Virus record (IMG/VR): IMGVR_UViG_3300048930_001357
Location: 1-28,045 of that record
Direction: 5' to 3' (one strand)
Source of the DNA: a virus
Length of the DNA stretch: 28,045 nucleotides
Under the pieces are notes generated by a model that saw nothing but the letters and a program-made list of their open reading frames with translations, ran no database searches and had not been told where the DNA came from. Below are positions 22,839 through 28,045 of this stretch, piece after piece. Position numbers and translations under genes: made by a program. The stretch's first letter is position 1; the number at the start of each line of letters is the position of its first letter.

Positions 22839-23453
22839 TCATAGGCTATCGCCGCAGTCTGCTCTTGAACCCCCGACATTCAAAACGCCATCAGGCGTCG
22901 TGTCGCCTTCTAGCGACACCCCAAGCCGGGGTGCGATGACCGCGAAGGCGACCGTCGCGATGAAGGCGATGGCCTCTCCGTGGAGAATGAAATCAAGGAA
23001 CCAGCGCTTGCCGCCCCCAAGCAACACCCACACAAACATCGAAAACATCGCGGCATAGCCTGCGACAAGGAAATAACCCCAGCGAAGAAATGGAAATTTG
23101 CGCGACACGATGTACTTGCGATAAGGGACGGCTGGCAACATCACCATCCACATCAGCAACGCAAAGGGCGACAAGAAAAACGCAACGAGCCAGCAACTCA
23201 ACGGCGTCAGATCAAGCTTTACGTCATATCCACGGGCCGGATCATATTCATTTGTCACCGCGTATAAAATTACAATGTACATCGCGATGTACATTGAAAT
23301 ATACAAGGTCGCGATCATTTTCGACCATTGCGGAGACTCGCGCCAGGAACTCTTCGTTCGTTCCCAGCGTGCTCTAACCCACCCCAGATAAAGAGCAGCC
23401 TCCTCCCGGTACGTCGTTGGCGCCTTAGAAGCCTCGTGCTCGTCGGACGCCAT
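22839..23453 (-). CDS. Membrane protein, putative immunity protein (first tandem copy)
   Basis: 204 aa. ATG is preceded by GAGG that overlaps the effector's stop codon, so its translation is coupled to the hydrolase-like gene only six bases away. N-terminus APTTYREEAALYLGWVRARWERTKSSWRESPQWSKMIATLYISMY, then several membrane segments, VMLPAVPYRKYIVSRKFPFLRWGYF and HGEAIAFIATVAFAVIAPRLG. It shares about half its residues by eye with the next gene. A 24-bp perfect palindrome in the DNA (23273-23296) falls within the SMYIAMYIV codons. An inner-membrane immunity protein would fit protection against a lipase-like effector. Confidence 0.7.
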   Translation of the reverse strand: MASDEHEASKAPTTYREEAALYLGWVRARWERTKSSWRESPQWSKMIATLYISMYIAMYIVILYAVTNEYDPARGYDVKLDLTPLSCWLVAFFLSPFALLMWMVMLPAVPYRKYIVSRKFPFLRWGYFLVAGYAAMFSMFVWVLLGGGKRWFLDFILHGEAIAFIATVAFAVIAPRLGVSLEGDTTPDGVLNVGGSRADCGDSL

Positions 23454-23459
23454 CGAACC

Positions 23460-24467
23460 TCACCTGAATGACCCACCATCCGAACGCCGCCGCGTCGGCG
23501 ACCGATGGTCATCGAGACGCGCCTCGACGCCACTACGCCTCATCATAAAAGGAAACTCACTATGATTGGTTGTAACATCTATGCTGCGGTCTGCTTGTTC
23601 AACCGGCAAGGCTGACGGCTTTCCGCCAACGGATGCGATGACGTCACTTCTGTTTTGCGTCGATCTCGGACCGGTTTCCGGCAGGCTGGCCGTCACATTA
23701 TCCCAGCGTCCTATTGATCCCGGGCGGACGCCACCCACTGATTCAAAGCGACCTACCGGATCGATCGATGCGAGGTATCCCACCTCCGCGCCGGAATCCT
23801 GGATAGCGCTCATACCGGTTGGCGTTCCCCAGCTGTAGGTAACAACGTCGATCGGCACATTACGACGATTTAGATCTTGCATGAGGCGAGGCGCTCGAAA
23901 ACCCTCGTAGTGACGCAACACATAGATCTCACGATCAGGATATTTCTCGGCGCGCTGCTTCGCATAGTCGAAAACGGGATGATTTGCGGTATATCCCTCG
24001 CCCGCACCGGCGAAATAAATTTCGGCTCGCGATGCCGGCCGGTCAATGGATTCTTCCAGACCGAGAGCGGGGGGAATTTTGCTCTTCATAGTCCTCCTCT
24101 CTCTTATCGCATCACCGCGTGGGCCGAGCGGGTCGGGTTTCGTTGCAATAGCTGAAACTATGGGGCCTGCGGCACGCAATAAGGGAACGGCGTTGTTCAA
24201 CACAGGCTTGACAGAAGTAGCTACGGCCCTACTTCCCGCCTGCGCTACCGCCTCCCCCTGTTCCGCCGCCAGCTGGTCGTCAGCTCGAATAGCGTTGCCT
24301 ACAGCAACCGCGGTATTCTGAAAGTCTCGGAAGAGCGGCGCTAGCGCTTCTCGCGCCTTCTCCCGGCCTTGTCGAAGCAGCGCGTCGCGTTTGACAGCTA
24401 GGTCTTCAAGAATTCCTAAAGGATCAGGCACCGAGAAGGGTCCCCGTCTCCAGGGTTGAGATGACAT
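23460..24467 (-). CDS. Alpha/beta-hydrolase (lipase-like) effector candidate
   Basis: 335 aa; ATG with a strong AGGAGG eight bases upstream. Residues 1-125 are helical and Ala-rich with no signal peptide. Residues about 147-310 read as an alpha/beta hydrolase: EIYFAGAGEGY (oxyanion-side strand), REIYVLRHYEG, DVVTYSWGTPTG (nucleophile elbow, S212), YLASIDPVGRF (D236), RWDNVTAS and TTNHSEFPFMM (H302). The order Ser-W-G, IDPVGR, RW-NV, SD-V and NH-[SA]-[DE]-F matches a bacterial hydrolase group I recognise from memory. Two paralogous membrane proteins follow immediately, as expected for immunity to a membrane-active lipase. Coding sequence is AT-richer than phage neighbours. Enzyme activity is inferred. 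Confidence 0.6.
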   Translation of the reverse strand: MSSQPWRRGPFSVPDPLGILEDLAVKRDALLRQGREKAREALAPLFRDFQNTAVAVGNAIRADDQLAAEQGEAVAQAGSRAVATSVKPVLNNAVPLLRAAGPIVSAIATKPDPLGPRGDAIRERRTMKSKIPPALGLEESIDRPASRAEIYFAGAGEGYTANHPVFDYAKQRAEKYPDREIYVLRHYEGFRAPRLMQDLNRRNVPIDVVTYSWGTPTGMSAIQDSGAEVGYLASIDPVGRFESVGGVRPGSIGRWDNVTASLPETGPRSTQNRSDVIASVGGKPSALPVEQADRSIDVTTNHSEFPFMMRRSGVEARLDDHRSPTRRRSDGGSFR

Positions 24468-24618
24468 AAGATTTACCTCCTAGATGAAGGGCGATCGGTG
24501 AGTGGTTTACTTCGAGCGCTGGGTAGACGCGCTCGCTGAATCTAATGCAGCGTTTTCGACGTTGGCTGGCCCGACAGGTATTCTCGTCCGACGACGCGAG
24601 CTCTTCACGAGGGCCGCC

Positions 24619-25146
24619 TCAATCAGAAATCACCTCGCCCACGAAGCGCCGCCCCTCCCACGCATACATCTCAGAGCCGCGCTCCAGGAACGCCACCTCA
24701 ATCGCGGGCCACCGCGCATGCAGCTTCGGCTTGCAAGGCGCGCCGTCATCACCCAGGCCCCGCGCGCACGCGGTGACGTAGTCGCCAGGCTTGGCGACCG
24801 AGAGCTCCATGCTGGCGAGCACCTCCAGCGGATAATCGGCCACCAGGGTCCGGCGGCCGGAGCCGCCATGAAAGACGAACACCGCCGCCCTGCTGGCGCT
24901 GGGGTTCACCATGATGGCGGCCTTGTCCGCCTTGCCGTCCCCGTCGAAGTCCGCCGTCACCTCTCGCGCCTGCGGCCTCGGCTGGTCGGGATCGGTCACC
25001 TGCCGCGTAAGCGGTACGAAGTCGGCCGCGGTCGCCGCGCGCCAACCATCCTGCTGGCTAGCCGCCTCGCGAGAACAGGACGCCAGCGCCAAGCCAAGCC
25101 CCACAAGCGCGACGGCCAGCCCATTTCGGAATGCGCTCGGCGCCAC
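24619..25146 (-). CDS. FG-GAP-like lipoprotein cargo gene
   Basis: 175 aa. GTG at 25146 has GAGGGGG at good spacing. Signal MAPSAFRNGLAVALVGLGLALASC ends in lipobox LASC (Cys24). The mature domain contains VTADFDGDGKADKAAIMVN, an FG-GAP/EF-hand-like calcium-binding loop, then AVFVFHGGSGRRTLVADY and GDYVTACARGLGDDGAPCKPKLHARWPAIEVAFLERGSEMYAWEGRRFVGEVISD, a pattern seen in small VCBS/FG-GAP-like periplasmic proteins. A CxxC-like pair (TACAR...PCKP) may be oxidised. It lies on the phage strand inside the cargo region; role unknown, possibly envelope modification. Confidence 0.7.
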   Translation of the reverse strand: MAPSAFRNGLAVALVGLGLALASCSREAASQQDGWRAATAADFVPLTRQVTDPDQPRPQAREVTADFDGDGKADKAAIMVNPSASRAAVFVFHGGSGRRTLVADYPLEVLASMELSVAKPGDYVTACARGLGDDGAPCKPKLHARWPAIEVAFLERGSEMYAWEGRRFVGEVISD

Positions 25147-25465
25147 GTCTCACCCCCTCGAATCCGACATCTACTATAGTATGTCTCCGAGGTGGCCGAC
25201 AGCCGGCGTCCGCGATTGCGACTTCGGTTCGAACACCCCCGCGCCCGCGCCGACGGCGCAGGGCGCGGGGGGCCTGGGCGCGTCGGGCCGCGCTGATCCC
25301 GCAATGGGCTCAAAGGCCGACATGAGGCCGGTCGCGCCCGCCGGCCGCCGGAGGGGCGGCGGCCAGGGCGAGCGTCTTGCGACGCGAGCTGCCGTCGTTG
25401 GTCGCCGGCTGGCGGGGAGGGACGCCGCCAAATAGCCGCGAGGGCCGCCGGGATCCTTGAAGAGC

Positions 25466-25537
25466 CTAGGAGAACAGCGAACCGGCGCCCGCAACCCGGG
25501 TCACCGTTTCGGCCACGTCGCGCGCCGCAGGTCGCAC
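25466..25537 (-). CDS. Possible 23-codon ORF after LexA-box promoter
   Basis: GTG-started frame coding MRPAARDVAETVTRVAGAG followed by SLFS and stop, beginning ~17 bases after the -10 box. There is no ribosome-binding site. Its C-terminal AGAGSLFS vaguely echoes TAGASLRF of the frame at 10100-10153, which is too little to call homologous. Listed as a candidate SOS-induced peptide only. Confidence 0.2.
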   Translation of the reverse strand: MRPAARDVAETVTRVAGAGSLFS

Positions 25538-25553
25538 GATCGATCGATGCCTG

Positions 25554-25597
25554 AGTGTCGCCTGGAAACGCGCGCAAGTCAAGAACAAATGAGGAAC
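25554..25597 (-). promoter_or_regulatory. LexA-box promoter in the cargo region
   Basis: On the minus strand GTTC-N7-GTTC (25583-25597) runs directly into TTGACT (-35, 25577-25582), a 17-base spacer and GACACT (-10, 25554-25559), the same architecture and -10 as at 13966-14009. It lies 15 bases past the stop of the secreted-protein gene and points toward the lipoprotein, hydrolase and membrane-protein genes. Confidence 0.65.
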
Positions 25598-25612
25598 AAA
25601 TTGGACTGACAC

Positions 25613-26137
25613 TCAGTCGTCCATGGTTCCGTAGGCGACTTCCGCCAGCCGCTGGTCCGCGGCGTCAAATGAGAACTCCACGCGGAACGTGTCACCGGTT
25701 GAGGCCAGGAGGCAGCCATTGGTCGCCACGTAGCGCCGGCCCTCCGACACGCCGTCTCCCAGCCAAACACCCGCCGTCTTCAGCTTCCGGGCGACCTGCG
25801 TCGGGGTGTCGTCCCACTTGACGCCGAACGGAAGCCAACCGGCCTCCTTCCGATAGGCGCGCTTCGCCCCGAGCCGTTGGTTGAAGATGTAGTTCACATA
25901 GCCGGAGGCATCGAGGAACGAGCACTCGTCAAAATCGTCCAGGCCCTCGCAGCCCGCCGACCTTGGAACGCGCTCGCGGATGTCCGCATACCGCGAACTC
26001 ATCGGGAGTCCGGGAGGCTCGGAATTCGGCGCTCGCCTGTAGACGCACTCCCGCAACGGCGCGTCTGACGCCGGCGAGCCGACAGCCAACGCCGCGACAA
26101 ACGCAATCAGCCCGACCAACGGCCTCGAACAATGCAT
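25613..26137 (-). CDS. Secreted/periplasmic protein cargo gene
   Basis: 174 aa from the ATG at 26137; a TTG two codons upstream is also possible. The N-terminus MHCSRPLVGLIAFVAALAVGSPASDA is a plausible Sec signal without a lipobox. The mature part has several cysteines (LRECVYRR, SAGCEGLDDFDECSF, TNGCLLAS) and a segment LPFGVKWDDTPTQVARKLKTAGV resembling the first helix-turn of small periplasmic SmpA/BamE-like or PepSY-like folds, followed by strands. Starts seven bases after the upstream stop. I do not recognise the family; a lysogen-envelope protein is a reasonable guess. Confidence 0.65.
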   Translation of the reverse strand: MHCSRPLVGLIAFVAALAVGSPASDAPLRECVYRRAPNSEPPGLPMSSRYADIRERVPRSAGCEGLDDFDECSFLDASGYVNYIFNQRLGAKRAYRKEAGWLPFGVKWDDTPTQVARKLKTAGVWLGDGVSEGRRYVATNGCLLASTGDTFRVEFSFDAADQRLAEVAYGTMDD

Positions 26138-26143
26138 GAACAA

Positions 26144-26725
26144 CTATCTCGCATGGTGAGCCAACAAGTCCAGCGCCACGCCCAGCACGGCCTCCAGCTT
26201 CCCGGCCTCCCGTTCGCCACCGGCCGCTTCGCGGGGCGTCAGTTCCTCGCCGCAGATCCGGTCGCAGGCCGCGATCAGGTCCGCCTGCCCGCACAACCGC
26301 TCGCGATAGGCCGCCAGCCGCGCGCCGGCGTGCGCCGAACGCTCCGCTCGCGCCATCACCACCGCCAGCATCCCGCCCTCCGGCGCGCTCGATCGCGGCT
26401 TCACGTCCAGGGTCGAGGGAATGCTCCCCTGCGCCATCGCGCGCCGATAGCAATCGCCGTAACGCGCACCCGCCGCCGCCTGCGCGGCGCTCAACCGGCC
26501 CTTGCGCAACAACCACTCCAGTCCACTCTGCCGGCGATAGGGCGTTTCCCGCCGTCCCGGCGCCTTTGTCGCCGCCTCAAAGGCCGCTCCGCGCGCTTCG
26601 GACAAGGCCACCGTCTCGGCCACGCCGGCCGCCACGGCCTGGCCCTCGGCCTGCGCCTGTGCGCGGCGCTCCAGCGTCAGCAATCGCTCGCGTTCCCGCC
26701 GCGCGGGATCCAGGTTGCGCCGCAT
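26144..26725 (-). CDS. DUF6456-like putative DNA-binding regulator
   Basis: 193 aa, ATG preceded by GGAGGG. The N-terminal ~60 residues are charged and Ala-rich. The middle has YRRQSGLEWLLRKGRLSAAQAAAGARYGDCYRRA. The C-terminal RLCGQADLIAACDRICGEELTPREAAGGEREAGKLEAVLGVALDLLA resembles the helix-turn-helix-like end of DUF6456 proteins common in alphaproteobacterial prophages. Likely a regulator of late genes, or, less likely, a terminase small subunit. It lies between the immediate-early genes and the cargo. Assignment moderate. Confidence 0.6.
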   Translation of the reverse strand: MRRNLDPARRERERLLTLERRAQAQAEGQAVAAGVAETVALSEARGAAFEAATKAPGRRETPYRRQSGLEWLLRKGRLSAAQAAAGARYGDCYRRAMAQGSIPSTLDVKPRSSAPEGGMLAVVMARAERSAHAGARLAAYRERLCGQADLIAACDRICGEELTPREAAGGEREAGKLEAVLGVALDLLAHHAR

Positions 26726-26769
26726 GCGCCCTCCTCTTCTTCTGAAATGAAAGTCGGCCGGCGGCCGCG

Positions 26770-26970
26770 TCAGGGCTCGCCGCGCGTGGAAACCGCGTCT
26801 GCCAGGCGATAGACCGCCTCGCTCGCCGCCCGGTCGCCCTCGATCACCACCAGGCCGGCGGCCGAATGGGCGAGCAGCTCCCGCAGGAACAGGCCGCGCC
26901 GTTCGGGCGCCGTCCGCGCCAACGCGCGCGCGATCATCGCCGCGGCGCTCTCCACATCGTCGGCCATCAC
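26770..26970 (-). CDS. Small hypothetical early protein
   Basis: 66 aa from a GTG at 26970 (or 65 aa from the ATG three bases on). It overlaps the upstream stop and has GGGGGA seven bases before the GTG. All-helical, acidic start (ADDVESAAAMIARALARTAPERRGLFLRELLAHSAAGLVVIEGDRAASEAVYRLADAVS). Small helical early proteins like this are often regulators or replication inhibitors, but nothing specific is visible. Confidence 0.6.
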   Translation of the reverse strand: MMADDVESAAAMIARALARTAPERRGLFLRELLAHSAAGLVVIEGDRAASEAVYRLADAVSTRGEP

Positions 26971-27314
26971 GCGCCGATCCCCCGGCTCGGGGCCGGCCCG
27001 CCCGGCCGGATCATCGGCAGGCAGACACAGGCGCCGTCGCGGCCCTTGCGGCGCTCGGAAAGGGCCGGGAAGCCGCCCTCGCCCATCACCGCCGCCACAT
27101 GCTGGGCGTGCCGGGCGAACTTCGGCAGGTGGGCGTCGCCCACCCCGCGCGCCGCCCGCGCCCGGAACGCCGCCTCCAGCCGCGCGGCCGCTGCGGCCTC
27201 CAGGCCCAGTTGCCGTCGAACGGCGGCCGGGTCCCCACCGCCTCGTCGCAGGGCCTCATAGGCGCCGGTGGTCACAGCGGGGCGGTCGGTCTGGGAGGAC
27301 GATGGCGTTGACAT
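26967..27314 (-). CDS. Small early protein, first gene left of the repressor
   Basis: 115 aa. ATG at 27314 has no ribosome-binding site and may be leaderless. The region DPAAVRRQLGLEAAAAARLEAAFRARAARGVGDAHLPKFARHAQHVAAVMGEGGFPAL suggests a helix-turn-helix-like or small-terminase-like helical domain. The C-terminus contains a cysteine pair and Pro/Gly-rich tail (CVCLPMIRPGGPAPSRG). As the first gene of the leftward transcript facing the repressor it occupies the Cro/early-regulator position. Function inferred only from position. Confidence 0.55.
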   Translation of the reverse strand: MSTPSSSQTDRPAVTTGAYEALRRGGGDPAAVRRQLGLEAAAAARLEAAFRARAARGVGDAHLPKFARHAQHVAAVMGEGGFPALSERRKGRDGACVCLPMIRPGGPAPSRGIGA

Positions 27315-27336
27315 TCGGGAACTGTACGTTTCATAC
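27308..27336 (+). promoter_or_regulatory. Possible repressor promoter
   Basis: TTGACA (27308-27313), a 17-base spacer and TCATAC (27331-27336), overlapping the first operator. The -10 match is weak. If used, the repressor mRNA would carry a ~30-base leader. Confidence 0.4.
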
Positions 27337-27338
27337 AG
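27322..27338. promoter_or_regulatory. Operator half-pair O1 of the repressor
   Basis: CTGTA-N7-TACAG, a perfect 5-bp inverted repeat with a 7-base centre, in the divergent region between the repressor and the first early gene. The same TGTA-N7-TACAG pattern recurs 35 bp away. This is what a dimeric helix-turn-helix repressor would bind. Confidence 0.6.
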
Positions 27339-27357
27339 GTCTTGCGCAACGTAAAAA

Positions 27358-27373
27358 TGTACTTAATCTACAG
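27358..27373. promoter_or_regulatory. Operator O2 of the repressor, abutting the start codon
   Basis: TGTA-CTTAATC-TACAG, same layout as O1 (start-to-start 35 bp). The final G precedes the repressor's ATG. Between the sites lies an 8-bp palindrome TTGCGCAA (27342-27349). Binding here would block repressor translation initiation or transcription, giving autoregulation. Confidence 0.55.
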
Positions 27374-28045
27374 ATGACTTCAACCCTGGTGCGAACCGGC
27401 ATGGATGAACGCTCCCTCCGCCTGCGGCAGGCCCGCGTCGAGGCCGGTTTCGAGACCGCGGCCGCGGCGGCCGACGCCCATGGCTGGAACCGCAACACCT
27501 ACGCCTCGAACGAGAACGGCAACGCCCCCTTCTCCTTCCGCAAGGCCAAGGAATACGCGCAGGCCTTCGGCGTCCGCCCCGAATGGCTCTACGACGCCGC
27601 GGGCGCGATGCGCGCGGCGCTCGAGACCGGCATGGTGCCCATCGTCGGGCGCGTCGGCGCGAACCCGGAAGGCGTCGTCCTTTTCGCGACGGGCCAGGAG
27701 GCTGGCGACCTTGTCCCCGTGCCGCCTGGGGGTTCCGAGCGCGCCGCGGCCCTGCGCGTGGTCGGCCACTCCATGCGCGGCGTCGCCGACGACGGCGCCC
27801 TCATCTATTTCGAGGATCAGCGCACGCCCCCCACCCCCGACATGCTGGGCCACGTGGTGGTGGTGGAGACCGATACCGACGAGGTCCTCGTCAAGCGCCT
27901 GTTGCGCGGCTCCCGTTCCGGCGTCTTCGACCTCGAGAGCCTGGCCGGCCCCACCCGGCGCGACGCCGCACTGCGCTGGGCGGCTCACATCACCGCCATC
28001 GTGCCGCCGTTCCAGGCGCGGCGGATCATCCGCTCGATGGGCTGA
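27374..28045 (+). CDS. Prophage repressor: helix-turn-helix plus S24 (LexA/CI-like) peptidase domain
   Basis: 223 aa if started at the ATG at 27374; an upstream ATG at 27302 would run through the operators and overlap the divergent gene, and one at 27401 is also possible. The N-terminal domain (residues about 10-75, RLRQARVEAGFETAAAAADAHGWNRNTYASNENG and FGVRPEWLYDAAG) is a xenobiotic-response-type helix-turn-helix. The C-terminal S24 domain has catalytic Ser133 in GHSM and Lys174 in VLVKRL. In the usual cleavage position (G-x-V-G-A-G) the protein has GRVGAN, Ala96-Asn97, so self-cleavage may not work. It faces the leftward genes across two operators. Function as prophage repressor is well supported by layout. 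Confidence 0.85.
   Translation: MTSTLVRTGMDERSLRLRQARVEAGFETAAAAADAHGWNRNTYASNENGNAPFSFRKAKEYAQAFGVRPEWLYDAAGAMRAALETGMVPIVGRVGANPEGVVLFATGQEAGDLVPVPPGGSERAAALRVVGHSMRGVADDGALIYFEDQRTPPTPDMLGHVVVVETDTDEVLVKRLLRGSRSGVFDLESLAGPTRRDAALRWAAHITAIVPPFQARRIIRSMG

Larger units (their letters stand above)
25147..25612. other. Gene-poor stretch between lipoprotein and secreted-protein genes
   Basis: About 465 bases with a LexA-box promoter at its right edge, a possible 23-codon frame just after it, and ACTATAGT with a TACTAT-like -10 on the minus strand near 25172-25182 that may serve the lipoprotein gene. Longer frames here have biased, Arg/Pro-rich translations typical of non-coding GC-rich DNA, and I accept none as a gene. 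Confidence 0.5.

Noticed and set aside
25305-25340. ATGTCGGCCTTTGAGCCCATTGCGGGAT on the minus strand (in two parts), resembling dispersed short repeats of alphaproteobacteria
   Set aside because: Only one degenerate copy in the window and no paired arm could be seen, so a repeat cannot be supported here.
24996-25577. Long minus-strand open frame across the region between lipoprotein and secreted-protein genes
   Set aside because: Translation is Arg/Pro-rich, overlaps the lipoprotein signal-peptide region in another frame, and has no ribosome-binding site or domain; typical of non-coding GC-rich DNA.

Overview
The window looks like most of the late (morphogenesis, lysis and cargo) half of a P22-like podovirus prophage in a GC-rich alphaproteobacterium, most likely of the Caulobacterales type. 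The evidence is a P22-type portal, a P22 coat-protein-5-type major capsid protein, a scaffold, an adaptor and a propeller-like tail hub, with ejection-type genes at the far end. Intergenic GTTC-N7-GTTC sites match the alphaproteobacterial LexA box. I see no integrase, replication genes, tRNA, rRNA or CRISPR. Family assignments come from reading the sequence by eye, without searches.

Layout from right to left, the direction of most transcription. At 27374-28045 (+) is an S24/LexA-like repressor. A short divergent region with two TGTA-N7-TACAG operators separates it from three small leftward genes (26144-27314). A cargo region follows (22239-26137): a secreted protein, an FG-GAP-like lipoprotein, an alpha/beta-hydrolase effector candidate and two tandem paralogous membrane proteins. 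Then come the large terminase (20804-22132), a second effector candidate with a third, diverged membrane paralogue (19359-20816), and two rightward cargo genes (17874-19177) bounded by copies of a repeat that includes a duplicated piece of the portal 5' end. The portal (15842-17809) is followed by a lysis cassette (14030-15751) with membrane protein, GH108 muramidase, holin, lipoprotein and DUF1353 genes. Next are a frameshifted rightward membrane gene (13522-13927), a toxin-like protein with a C-terminal ADP-ribosyl-cyclase (CD38-like) domain and a putative immunity gene (11653-13301), the scaffold, a membrane protein, the coat protein and the adaptor. A tightly overlapped run of tail, adhesin and ejection-type genes ends at position 1.

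The most interesting feature is that at least three toxin/immunity-like cassettes are spliced between essential morphogenesis genes. They are AT-richer than the backbone. Three leftward promoters, upstream of the coat gene, beside the lysis/toxin junction and in the cargo region, each have a perfect LexA box fused to the -35 element (GTTCTTGAC). The prophage's own repressor appears to lack the usual Ala-Gly self-cleavage bond. Together this suggests, as inference, a prophage whose cargo and late genes answer directly to host LexA.
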